DNA of 64,000 nucleotides, from the NCBI RefSeq assembly GCF_000935125.1, contig NZ_JRKI01000063.1, positions 186,001-250,000 on the forward strand. Direction: 5' to 3'. The translations under genes and the position numbers were made by a program. Positions 41,616 to 49,386 of this stretch are shown in pieces. Numbering within the stretch: position 1 is the first letter of the stretch; each line of letters begins with the position of its first letter. Under the pieces are notes generated by a model. It saw nothing but the letters and a program-made list of their open reading frames with translations, was not told where the DNA came from and ran no database searches. The DNA comes from Streptomyces natalensis ATCC 27448. GTDB lineage: Bacteria; Actinomycetota; Actinomycetes; Streptomycetales; Streptomycetaceae.

Positions 41616-43508
41616 ATGGTGGTGGTGTGTCAGCCGGCCGTGCCGGCCCCCTTCCCCCTCCCGGCCGAGGACCGTCGCCGCAGCCCGTACACCGGCTGGA
41701 CCCGCGCCCACTGGGAGACCACGGCCGACGCCCTGCTCCGTGCCGCTTTCCCGTACGCCTCCCCGCGGCACGCGCTGATCGTCCTCCCCGGCGCGCGCCC
41801 CAGCTGCTCCGGGACCCGCTCGGACGGCCTCGAAGGGTTCGCCCGCACGTTCCTCCTGGCCGCCCTCCGGATCGCCGGCAGCGACGGCCACGACCCGCAC
41901 GGCTGTCTGCCCCGCTACGCCGAGGGTCTGACCGCGGGACCCCAAAACCCCACCGGTGAAGGGGAGTTGGGAGACAAGCGCCCCGACTCCTGGCCGTCCG
42001 TCCCCGCCATCCGCCAGGCCCGCGTGGAAGCCGCCTCGATCGCTCTGGGGCTCCGCCTCACCCGCCCCTGGCTCTGGGACACGCTCGACGAGCGGGCCCG
42101 TACCCGCCTGGCCGACTGGCTGCTGCCCGCGCTCACCCCGTCCCCCGTGGACAACAACTGGTGGCTCTTCGGCCTCACCGTCGCCGGCTTCCTCCAGGAC
42201 GCGGACATCGAGCCGCTACGTGCCCAGGAGGCCATCGACCGCGCGCTGACCCGTATCGAGGACTGGTACCTGGGCGACGGCTGGTACTCCGACGGCGACA
42301 ACCGCGCCTTCGACCACTACAACGCCTGGGCTCTGCACTTCTACCCCGTACTGCACGCCCACCTCGCCTCGGACGCGGGCCTGCTGGCCACGTACGGCGA
42401 GCGGCTGTGCGCCCATCTGGCCGACCACACCCGCCTCTTCGACGCCACCGGCGCGCCGCTGCCCTTCGGACGCTCCCTCACCTACCGTTTCGCCGCCACC
42501 GCCGCCCCCTGGCTGGGCGCCCTCACCGGCCACACCCCGCTCGCCCCGGGCGCCACCCGGCGCCTCGCCTCCGGGACGCTGCGCCATTTCCTCGACCGGG
42601 GCGCCATCGACGGCAACGGACTGCTGTCCCTGGGCTGGTACGGCCCCTACGCCCCCCTGCTCCAGAGCTACTCGGGCCCGGCGTCCCCCTACTGGGCGGC
42701 CAAGGGGTTCCTCGGCCTGCTCCTGCCCCCCGACCACCCGGCCTGGACGGACACCGAAGAACCCCTCCCCGCCGAAACGCAGGACACGGCCGAGCCCCTG
42801 GGCCCCACCGGCCTGCTCCTCCACTCCACCGCCTCCGACGGCCTGGTCCGCCTCCACAACCACGGCAGCAACTCGCCCCTCGCCGCCCACGATCCGTACT
42901 ACTCCCGCTTCGCCTACTCCACCCGCACCGGCCCCACGGCCGATGACGCACCGGCCGACAACCACTTCGCCCTGCTCCTCGACGGCCGCCCCACCACCCG
43001 CGGCCCCGCCGCACCCCACGGCTCGGGCCCCGACTGGGCCGTCTCCGCGCAGACCCCCCACCGGGCCGACGGCACCGCGCTCCCCGGCATCCGGGTCCTG
43101 TCCGCCACCGCCGTCCACGGCCGCGCCGAAGTCCGCGCCCACCTGGTCACCGGCGCCCCACCCGGCACCCCCGTACGCCAGACCGGCTGGGCCACCACCC
43201 CCGACGGCCCCACCGCCCAGCTCCACCCCGCTCACGGCTACCGCGGACCGGCCGCTCAAACCCCCACCGGCAGCACCCCGTTCGGCCCCCGGACCCGAAC
43301 GGCCGTCCTGGAGGGCTGCACCACACCAGACCCGCAGGGCACCCTCTTCGTCGCCCTGGCTTCCCTCACGGCCGACCCGGACCCCGCCCCCGTAAGCGAA
43401 CTGGCCACCACGACCATCACGGGCACCACCCTCCACATCACCTGGCAGGACGGCACCAGCACCCACCTGCCCCTGAACCCCCCACCCACGGGAGGCGCCG
43501 GGCCGTAG
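41616..43508 (+). CDS. DUF2264 family protein
   Basis: The 630-residue protein belongs to the DUF2264 family, which resembles (alpha/alpha)6-barrel glycoside-processing proteins. Typical segments are GARPSCSGTRSDGLEGFAR, NNWWLFGLTVAGFL, YSDGDNRAFDHYNAWALHFYP and SGPASPYWAAKGFLGLLLP. AGGTGG lies only 2 bases before the ATG, and three GTG codons follow immediately, so the true start may be GTG at 41619-41625. Function is unproven. It is divergent from the 2-hydroxyacid dehydrogenase and convergent with the SDR. Confidence 0.88.
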   Translation: MVVVCQPAVPAPFPLPAEDRRRSPYTGWTRAHWETTADALLRAAFPYASPRHALIVLPGARPSCSGTRSDGLEGFARTFLLAALRIAGSDGHDPHGCLPRYAEGLTAGPQNPTGEGELGDKRPDSWPSVPAIRQARVEAASIALGLRLTRPWLWDTLDERARTRLADWLLPALTPSPVDNNWWLFGLTVAGFLQDADIEPLRAQEAIDRALTRIEDWYLGDGWYSDGDNRAFDHYNAWALHFYPVLHAHLASDAGLLATYGERLCAHLADHTRLFDATGAPLPFGRSLTYRFAATAAPWLGALTGHTPLAPGATRRLASGTLRHFLDRGAIDGNGLLSLGWYGPYAPLLQSYSGPASPYWAAKGFLGLLLPPDHPAWTDTEEPLPAETQDTAEPLGPTGLLLHSTASDGLVRLHNHGSNSPLAAHDPYYSRFAYSTRTGPTADDAPADNHFALLLDGRPTTRGPAAPHGSGPDWAVSAQTPHRADGTALPGIRVLSATAVHGRAEVRAHLVTGAPPGTPVRQTGWATTPDGPTAQLHPAHGYRGPAAQTPTGSTPFGPRTRTAVLEGCTTPDPQGTLFVALASLTADPDPAPVSELATTTITGTTLHITWQDGTSTHLPLNPPPTGGAGP

Positions 43509-43552
43509 CGGCGAAGCCGTGCGGGCCCGGCGCCGCGGCCCCGCGCGGCGCG

Positions 43553-44326
43553 CTAGCGCGGCCCGTACTTCCGCCCCGTCCGCGACGACAGCCCGCCCAG
43601 CACACCCCGGGGCGCCAGCTTCACCGCGCCCATCAGCGCCTTGTACCGCGGATCCGGAATCGACAGCGACTTCCCCCGCATCAGGTCCTTCATCGCCGCA
43701 TCCACGAGCTTGTCCGCGTCCAGCCACATCCACCCGGGGATGTTGTCCGTCCCCATCCCGGCCCGCTGGTGGAACTCGGTCCGTACGAATCCCGGGCACA
43801 GCGCCATCAGCCGCACCCCGCTGCCCGCCAGATCCCGCGCCGCACCCTGGGTGAACTGCACCACCCACGCCTTGCTCGCCCCGTACGTACCCCGCGGCAC
43901 GAACGCCGCCACCGACGCCACATTGACCACCGCGCCCCGCCGGCGCTCCCGCATCCCGCGCACCGCCGCCGAGGTCAGCCGCAGTACCGCCTCGCAGTGC
44001 ACCTTGAGCATCTTCAGCTCGTCGGCCATCGGCACTTCCAGATACTCGCCCTTGTTGCCGAAGCCGGCGTTGTTCACCAGTACGTCCACCGGGTGCTTCG
44101 ACTCCCCGAGCCGCGCCTCGATCGCGCCGATGCCCTCCTCGGTCGCCAGATCGGCGACCAGCACCTCCGCCTCGATGCCGTGCCGGTCGTGCAGTTCGGT
44201 GGCCTGCTCGCGCAGCCGCTTCTCATCGCGCGCCACCAGCACCACGTTGTGGCCGTCGCCCGCCAGCCGCCGGGCGAACGCCGCCCCGATGCCCGCCGTC
44301 GCTCCCGTGATCAATGCAGTCGTCAT
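43553..44326 (-). CDS. Short-chain dehydrogenase/reductase
   Basis: This 257-residue SDR has the nucleotide motif TGATAGIGAAFA (7-18), the NNAGFG motif and the catalytic YGASK with a Ser in NVASVAAF. Substrate and partner are unknown. It is convergent with the DUF2264 gene. The 211 bases between it and the MOSC gene are C-rich and contain no gene that I can support. Confidence 0.93.
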   Translation of the reverse strand: MTTALITGATAGIGAAFARRLAGDGHNVVLVARDEKRLREQATELHDRHGIEAEVLVADLATEEGIGAIEARLGESKHPVDVLVNNAGFGNKGEYLEVPMADELKMLKVHCEAVLRLTSAAVRGMRERRRGAVVNVASVAAFVPRGTYGASKAWVVQFTQGAARDLAGSGVRLMALCPGFVRTEFHQRAGMGTDNIPGWMWLDADKLVDAAMKDLMRGKSLSIPDPRYKALMGAVKLAPRGVLGGLSSRTGRKYGPR

Positions 44327-44537
44327 ACGGGCACGCTATCGGCCCGGCTCGCCCGACCCCCACCCCGAACGGACCCGCAACTCCCCGCCCACCCCACCGG
44401 CTTCACCGATTGCCCCGCCCGGCCCCGCCCCGCCCCCTACGCGCGCTTCTCCACGGGCTTCGCCCCGTCCATCCGCCGCGTCCCGTTCGTCCGTGCCGCC
44501 TGCGTGTGCCCCGCCCGTGCCACCCGCGGCTGCGGCC

Positions 44538-45233
44538 CTATGCCCGCGCCGCCTGTGCCCCCTCCGGCCGCGCCCCCTCCGGCCGCGCCAGCTGCTTCTC
44601 CGCCTTGGCGCGCGCCTCCGGGTGCAGTGCCGCCCCCGCCTCCAGCAGCCGCGGCAGCAGCTCCGGCCGGGTCGTCAGGGCCTGGAACATCAGCGCGACG
44701 GTCACCCCGTGACCGGGCCGGTGCACCACCTCGACGGCGTCCCCGGTGCGGATCTCGCCCGCCTCCAGGACCCGCAGATACGCGCCGGGCGCCGCGGCCC
44801 GGGTGAACCGTTTGATCCAGCCGTGTTCGCCCAGCCACTCCTGGAACAGCCGGCACGGGATACGCGGCGAGGTCACCTCCAGCAGCAGCCGCGGTCCCAC
44901 CCGCCAGCGCTCGCCGATCAGGGCGCCGCTGATCTCGACGCCCCGGGTGGTGAGGTTCTCGCCGAAGGTCCCGTTGGGCAGCTCGCGGCCCAGTTCCCGT
45001 TCCCAGCCGTCCAGATCCTCGCGGGCGTAGGCGTAGACGGCCTGGTCGTTCCCGCCGTGGTGGCGCGTGTCGAGCACCGCATCGCCCGCGAGCCCGCTCG
45101 CCCCGATGCCCTTCGGCCCCGGGGCGGTCACCGCCACCGGGCCGTCGGCCGGTCGTTTGTCGATCCCCGTACAGCCGGTTGACGTATGCGCGGCGGGCAA
45201 GGGGCGCCCCAGATTCACCGTGAGCAGCTGCAT
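44538..45233 (-). CDS. MOSC domain-containing protein
   Basis: The 231-residue product resembles YiiM-type MOSC proteins, whose cysteine-containing domain relates to molybdenum-cofactor sulfuration or molybdoenzyme partners. Visible motifs are HHGGNDQAVYAYAREDLDGWE, NGTFGENLTT and SPRIPCRLFQEWLG with the likely functional Cys. The last 40 residues are Ala/Glu/Arg-rich. The ATG at 45233 has AAGGAG 7 bases upstream. It is divergent from the LysR gene. Confidence 0.88.
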   Translation of the reverse strand: MQLLTVNLGRPLPAAHTSTGCTGIDKRPADGPVAVTAPGPKGIGASGLAGDAVLDTRHHGGNDQAVYAYAREDLDGWERELGRELPNGTFGENLTTRGVEISGALIGERWRVGPRLLLEVTSPRIPCRLFQEWLGEHGWIKRFTRAAAPGAYLRVLEAGEIRTGDAVEVVHRPGHGVTVALMFQALTTRPELLPRLLEAGAALHPEARAKAEKQLARPEGARPEGAQAARA

Positions 45234-45696
45234 GTCGTGCTCCTTACGCCGCTGCATGCTCATCTTTGCCACGCTAAGCGCTGACGCTTCGGAAGGCTCC
45301 CGCGGTGCGCCATCCGAAGCCCCGATGGAAGCGCGAACCGAAGCACGGACCGAAGCGCCGGCGGTGGTGCGCGCCGGGGAGCCGTCGCACGCGCCGTGCC
45401 GATCGCCGCCGGAGCCGCCGCCCGATGCGCATGCGCCGCCCCCTTCGCAGCCCGCCTCGCCGGACCAACCACCGTCCGACCGGCCGGCCGTAGCGCCGTC
45501 CGAGCCGCCACCCCGTCCCCGCGCACCACCGCCCGCCAGCCGCCATCCCACGGACAGCGCCCCAAGTCCCAGCCGCGCACAGCCCAGACACCCGGAAGCC
45601 GCCCCCGTTCCCTTCACCGGGCCTTTCACCGGACTTCTCCTCAAAGACTGCGTCCAATTTCTCATCATCTATCCAAGATTCGCTTATGCTGGTCCC
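45234..45696. other. 463-bp intergenic region between MOSC and LysR genes
   Basis: The region has extreme C-rich composition over its middle. GAAGC recurs at exact 12-base spacing (45316, 45328, 45340, 45352). Long open frames exist on both strands but give repetitive Pro/Ala/Ser or Gly/Ala products without an SD. I see no supported gene. The last 50 bases are AT-rich and carry the lysR control region. Confidence 0.5.
45667..45690 (+). promoter_or_regulatory. Candidate lysR operator and -10 box
   Basis: ATCT-N5-AGAT (45667-45679) is a small dyad of the kind bound by LysR proteins. TATGCT (45685-45690) is a -10-like box 6 bases before the lysR ATG, so the transcript may be leaderless and autoregulated. 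No convincing -35 was found. Confidence 0.35.
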
Positions 45697-46614
45697 ATGA
45701 TCGAGGCCCGCCATCTCCGCGTCCTGCGCGCCGTGGCCCACACCGGCTCCTTCTCCGCCGCGGCCCGCGAGCTCGGCTGCACCCAGCCCGCCGTCAGCCA
45801 GCAGATGAAGGCCCTGGAGCAGGCCGCCGGCACCCCGCTCCTGATCCGTACGGGCCGCGAGACCCGGCTGACGCAGGCGGGCGAGGCCCTCGTACGGCAC
45901 GCCGCCGGCATCCTGGCGGGGCTGACCGCCGCCGAGGAGGAGGTCGCGGCCATCGCGGGCCTGCGCGCGGGCCGGGTGCGGCTGGTGTCGTTCCCGTCCG
46001 GCAGTTCGACGCTGGTGCCGACCGCGCTCGCCAAGATGCGGGCCGCGCACCCCGGCACCAGGGTTTCGCTGGTCGAGGCCGAACCGCCCCGCTCGATCGA
46101 GATGCTGCGCAACGGCGACTGCGAGATCGCGCTGGCCTTCCGCTACCCGGAGGTGCGCGGCGCGGATCCGGCGGCCGGGGCGGAGTGGGACGACCTGGTG
46201 GTCCGGCCGATCCTCAAGGACCGGCTGACGGGGCTGGTCCCGGACGGCCACCGGCTGGCCGGTGCGGCGTCGGCGTGCTTCGCCGATCTGGCCGGCGAGC
46301 CGTGGATCGCGGGCTGTCCGCGCTGCCGCCGGCATCTGGTGGAGGTCTGCGAAAGCGCCGGCTTCACGCCCCGTATCGACTTTGCGACGGACGACTATCC
46401 CGCGGTGATCGGCCTGGTCGGCGCGGGCCTGGGCGTTGCGGCGCTGCCCGAGCTGACGCTGGCGTCGGTACGTCCCAAGGGGGCCACCACGCTGCGGATG
46501 GAGCCGGCCGTGCACCGGGAGATCGTCGCGCTCACCCTGCCGGATCTGGCACGGGTCCCGGCGGTCGCGGCGATGCTCGACCAGCTGGCGGACGCCGCGG
46601 GGCACGGGCGCTGA
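45697..46614 (+). CDS. LysR family transcriptional regulator
   Basis: The 305-residue protein has the N-terminal LysR winged helix (LRVLRAVAHTGSFSAAARELGCTQPAVSQQMKALE-type region, residues 6-40) and a C-terminal effector-binding domain. Two Cys in GCPRCRRHLVEVC are notable and could bind metal or sense redox state. The ATG at 45697 has no SD and lies next to a -10-like box. Divergent MOSC is the most likely target by position, but the spacing of 463 bp is large. Confidence 0.92.
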   Translation: MIEARHLRVLRAVAHTGSFSAAARELGCTQPAVSQQMKALEQAAGTPLLIRTGRETRLTQAGEALVRHAAGILAGLTAAEEEVAAIAGLRAGRVRLVSFPSGSSTLVPTALAKMRAAHPGTRVSLVEAEPPRSIEMLRNGDCEIALAFRYPEVRGADPAAGAEWDDLVVRPILKDRLTGLVPDGHRLAGAASACFADLAGEPWIAGCPRCRRHLVEVCESAGFTPRIDFATDDYPAVIGLVGAGLGVAALPELTLASVRPKGATTLRMEPAVHREIVALTLPDLARVPAVAAMLDQLADAAGHGR

Positions 46615-46717
46615 CGGGAGCGGACGGGCGCCGTCGGGCCGGTGGGGGAGCGGCACGGCGGGGCGAGCGGGCGTCGGCAGCCGCGCCGTCCGGGAGCGCG
46701 CAGGCGCAAGAAAGAGT

Positions 46718-46739
46718 CCGGGCCGGGTCTCAGGCCCGG
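46718..46739. terminator. Hairpin between lysR and whiD
   Basis: CCGGGCC (46718-46724) pairs with GGCCCGG (46733-46739), and a second small stem CCGGGCG/CGCCCGG lies at 46773-46789. They sit between convergent genes and could end either transcript. Confidence 0.35.
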
Positions 46740-46815
46740 GTATCGGATCCGCCATGGGCTCGGCCGTCGGGTCCGGGCGTCACGCCCGGGACGTCATACC
46801 TGTGCGGGAATTCTC

Positions 46816-46853
46816 TCTGCGGGAGTGTCTCTGTTCTGCGGGAGCGTCTCTGT
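46816..46853. repeat. Tandem 19-base repeat downstream of whiD
   Basis: TCTGCGGGAGTGTCTCTGT (46816-46834) is repeated directly at 46835-46853 with one base changed. Weaker copies may flank it (46801 and 46851 onwards). Function unknown. Confidence 0.6.
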
Positions 46854-46891
46854 GCAGGAACGTTTCGTCGTCATGGGTGCGCCGCGGACGG

Positions 46892-47233
46892 TCAGCCGCC
46901 GTTCACGTCGCTCATACCGCCCGGGCCGGTCATGGAGGTCGCGGGGATCAGCCGGTGCCGGGCCCGGCCCATGAGCTCCTCGCGTTCGTCCTCGGTCAGT
47001 CCGCCCCAGACCCCGTAGGGCTCGCGGACCGCCAGGGCATGCGCCGCACATTCGGCCCGCACCGGGCAGCGCATGCACACCTCCTTCGCCGATGTCTCAC
47101 GCGCGCTGCGGGCCGCTCCGCGCTCGCCTTCCGGGTGGAAGAAGAGCGAACTGTCCACGCCGCGGCAGGCGGCGAGGAGCTGCCAGTCCCAGAGGTCTGC
47201 GTTCGGGCCCGGGAGGCGGGAGAAATCTGCCAT
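46892..47233 (-). CDS. whiD: Sporulation regulator WhiD (Wbl family)
   Basis: WhiD is a 113-residue iron-sulfur protein of the WhiB-like family needed for late sporulation in Streptomyces. The four cluster ligands are Cys23, Cys53, Cys56 and Cys62, the positions I recall for S. coelicolor WhiD, followed by the GVWGGLT turn (74-80) and a basic C-terminal helix for DNA and sigma-factor contact. GAGGGG precedes the ATG. It is divergent from bldM, the conserved whiD-bldM arrangement. Confidence 0.94.
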   Translation of the reverse strand: MADFSRLPGPNADLWDWQLLAACRGVDSSLFFHPEGERGAARSARETSAKEVCMRCPVRAECAAHALAVREPYGVWGGLTEDEREELMGRARHRLIPATSMTGPGGMSDVNGG

Positions 47234-47282
47234 TGCTTGTCCCCTCGAAGCGATGCTGATTCGGGCTCGGTGCTCAGAACGT

Positions 47283-47305
47283 ACATCTACCGTCTAAGTA
47301 GATGT
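47283..47305. promoter_or_regulatory. Perfect inverted repeat upstream of whiD
   Basis: ACATCTAC (47283-47290) and GTAGATGT (47298-47305) are perfectly complementary with a 7-base spacer, in an AT-rich stretch 50-72 bases upstream of whiD. This is the shape of a dimeric regulator's operator. The binding protein is not identified. Confidence 0.45.
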
Positions 47306-47460
47306 AAATATGACTCATTGCGAATCTAGTCGCAGACTCCTCAAAAATGGAAGCAAGAGAGCCAAATAGGGCATAGGGTGCACGCGCGGATGCCGGTCGC
47401 CCCTGATGCCGTCTGCGTATCCGGCTCCTTACGGAGCGTGCTGAATACGGTCAGCGAAGC

Positions 47461-47488
47461 CGTAACTCTTTCGAGTGACCGTCGTTGA
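47461..47488 (+). promoter_or_regulatory. Sigma-BldN promoter of bldM
   Basis: CGTAAC (47461-47466), an exact 16-base spacer and CGTTGA (47483-47488) match the sigma-BldN consensus CGTAAC-N16-CGTTGA that I recall for S. coelicolor and S. venezuelae. It lies about 125 bases upstream of bldM. The remainder of the 379-bp whiD-bldM gap holds the whiD inverted repeat and no gene. Confidence 0.85.
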
Positions 47489-47612
47489 GTGTGCGGAGGC
47501 GATTGGCAGAGGTAGCCGTCGGGCAGATGTCCGAGGGCCGTCAATCGCACAGGTGACGATACGTACCAGCCTGGAGGCTCAAGGTGACGCGCATCAGCTG
47601 CGGAGGGCGGTC

Positions 47613-48224
47613 ATGACATCCGTCCTCGTCTGCGACGACTCCCCGCTTGCCCGAGAGGCGCTCCGACGGGCGGTTGCGACCGTGCCCGGCGTCGAGCGTG
47701 TGACGACCGCGGCCAACGGCGAGGAAGTCCTCCGCCGCTGGGGCGCCGATCGCTCGGACCTGATTCTGATGGACGTACGGATGCCCGGACTCGGCGGTGT
47801 CGAGACCGTGCGCCGGCTGCTGTCCGCCGACCCCGGCGCCCGGATCATCATGCTCACGGTGGCCGAGGATCTCGACGGTGTCGCGCTCGCGGTCGCCGCC
47901 GGTGCCCGCGGCTATCTGCACAAGGACGCCTCGCGCGCCGAGCTGCGGGCGACGGTGACCCAGGCGCTGGCCGACCCCACCTGGCGGCTCGCCCCGCGCC
48001 GGCTGCGGTCCGCCGAGATGGGTGCCGCGCCCACGCTGACGGCGCGCGAGATCCAGGTCCTGGAAGGAATGAGCCACGGCCGCTCCAACGCCGAGATCGG
48101 CCGCGAGCTGTTCCTCTCGGAGGACACGGTCAAGACCCACGCCCGGCGCCTGTTCAAGAAGCTCGGCGCCTCGGACCGCGCCCATGCGGTGGCGCTGGGA
48201 TTCCGCTGGGGACTGGTGCGCTGA
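47613..48224 (+). CDS. bldM: Orphan response regulator BldM
   Basis: BldM is a development-control response regulator required for aerial growth and sporulation, acting as a homodimer or with WhiI. The product is 203 residues. The receiver domain spans about 1-120 with Asp9 and phosphoacceptor-like Asp54 in LMDVRMPG. The LuxR-type HTH is C-terminal (LTAREIQVLEGMSHGRSN, AEIGRELFLSEDTVKTH). The ATG at 47613 has GGAGGGCGG upstream. No histidine kinase lies nearby. Transcription is predicted from the sigma-BldN promoter. Confidence 0.95.
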   Translation: MTSVLVCDDSPLAREALRRAVATVPGVERVTTAANGEEVLRRWGADRSDLILMDVRMPGLGGVETVRRLLSADPGARIIMLTVAEDLDGVALAVAAGARGYLHKDASRAELRATVTQALADPTWRLAPRRLRSAEMGAAPTLTAREIQVLEGMSHGRSNAEIGRELFLSEDTVKTHARRLFKKLGASDRAHAVALGFRWGLVR

Positions 48225-48263
48225 ACCCGCGGTCGCGCCGACACCGCGGCGGTGACGCGGCGG

Positions 48264-48314
48264 TGACGTAGTGAACGTGACGTACGGCTCTGCCGTACTG
48301 ATCTGACGTAGTGA
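48264..48314. repeat. Direct repeats of TGACGTAGTGA after bldM
   Basis: TGACGTAGTGA occurs at 48264-48274 and again at 48304-48314, 40 bases apart, flanking a TACGGC-TCT-GCCGTA stem (48282-48296). It lies in the 359-bp bldM-sigD gap. A regulatory role for sigD is possible. Confidence 0.4.
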
Positions 48315-48327
48315 TCTGCTGTGCAAA

Positions 48328-48377
48328 CGGGGTTACGGCACTCACCCACTGACCGGGTGGCGACCGTCGTAACCCCG
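48328..48377 (+). terminator. Terminator-like hairpin between bldM and sigD
   Basis: CGGGGTTACG (48328-48337) pairs with CGTAACCCCG (48368-48377), and CACCC/GGGTG inside extends the structure. It is the likely end of the bldM transcript. The bases from here to 48583 hold another short GC-rich hairpin (CCCCGGCGG... near 48438) and no supported gene. Confidence 0.55.
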
Positions 48378-48583
48378 CCGCGTCGACGCCCGGCGCCGAA
48401 AGCTCACGGGATGCCGCATCCTTGAGGTGTGACTCCTCCCCGGCGGAGGCCGGGGCTTCTCACTCGGCCAGAAGAGACCTCATGACGGACAAGCCTTGCC
48501 CGGCGCCGTACGGCACGCAGCCAAGCTACCGGCGGGGGCTCGCGGTCGGTATGGGTACAACCCGAACGGGGGAGGCGTGGAAC

Positions 48584-49249
48584 GTGAGTGCTAGCACGAC
48601 GGCTCGTAACGGTTCGGGGCACAACGACGGGGGTGCTGCCACTGATCGTCCGGCCCCAAGGCACCATGGACCGATGCGCGATGACGGGAATCAGGGGATC
48701 GGCGATCTCGTCGCACGCGCCGTCGAGGGTGACCAGCGGGCCACCCACGACCTTCTCGCCCATGTGCATCCGCTCGCGCTGCGCTACTGCCGTACCCGGC
48801 TCTCGCGGCTGCCGGGGGACGCCCGGCACTTCGTCGAGGACCTCGCCCAGGAAGTCTGTGTCGCGGTTCTGTGCGCGCTGCCGCGCTACCGCGACACCGG
48901 AAAGCCCTTCGAGGCGTTCGTCTTCGCCATCGCCGCGCACAAGGTCGCCGATCTCCAGCGGGCCGCGATGCGGCATCCCGGCAGTACGGCCGTGCCCTCC
49001 GACGAGATGCCCGAGCAGCCCGACGATTCGCTGGGCCCCGAGGAGCGGGCGCTGCTGAGCAGCGATGCCGAGTGGGCCAAGAAACTGCTGGCCAACCTGC
49101 CGGAGAACCAGCGCGAGCTGGTCCTGCTGCGGGTCGCCGTCGGGCTCACCGCCGAGGAGACCGGGCAGATGCTGGGGATGTCGCCCGGTGCCGTACGCGT
49201 CGCCCAGCACCGCGCCCTGAGCCGGCTGCGGGCGCTGGCCGAGCAGTAA
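48584..49249 (+). CDS. sigD: RNA polymerase sigma factor SigD-like
   Basis: This is an ECF-type sigma factor. Region 2 includes RLPGDARHFVEDLAQEV and FEAFVFAIAAHKVADLQRAA; region 4 has LPENQRELVLLRVAVGLTAEETGQMLGMSPGAVRVAQHRAL. GTG at 48584 is chosen because GGGGGAGG (48568-48575) is 8 bases upstream, giving 221 residues; an ATG at 48674 (191 residues, MRDDGN) without an SD is the alternative. Position between bldM and guaB matches sigD of S. coelicolor and, next to guaB2, of mycobacteria. No anti-sigma gene is adjacent. Confidence 0.88.
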   Translation: MSASTTARNGSGHNDGGAATDRPAPRHHGPMRDDGNQGIGDLVARAVEGDQRATHDLLAHVHPLALRYCRTRLSRLPGDARHFVEDLAQEVCVAVLCALPRYRDTGKPFEAFVFAIAAHKVADLQRAAMRHPGSTAVPSDEMPEQPDDSLGPEERALLSSDAEWAKKLLANLPENQRELVLLRVAVGLTAEETGQMLGMSPGAVRVAQHRALSRLRALAEQ

Positions 49250-49386
49250 CCCGGCCCCGGTCCTCGGCGCGATACCGCCGTAGAAATCCACAAGTGATGA
49301 GCCCCTCATCCACCGTGGAATCGGACACTCCTCCAGGCCGTTAGCATGGGAGTCCGCGCTGAGGCAAGAGCATTGGGGAAGGTGTC

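Noticed and set aside
45234..45668. Upstream extensions of the MOSC and LysR genes or a separate gene in the gap
   Set aside because: Frames are open only because of GC-rich composition; the products are low complexity, and good starts with an SD (MOSC) or a -10 box (lysR) exist further in.
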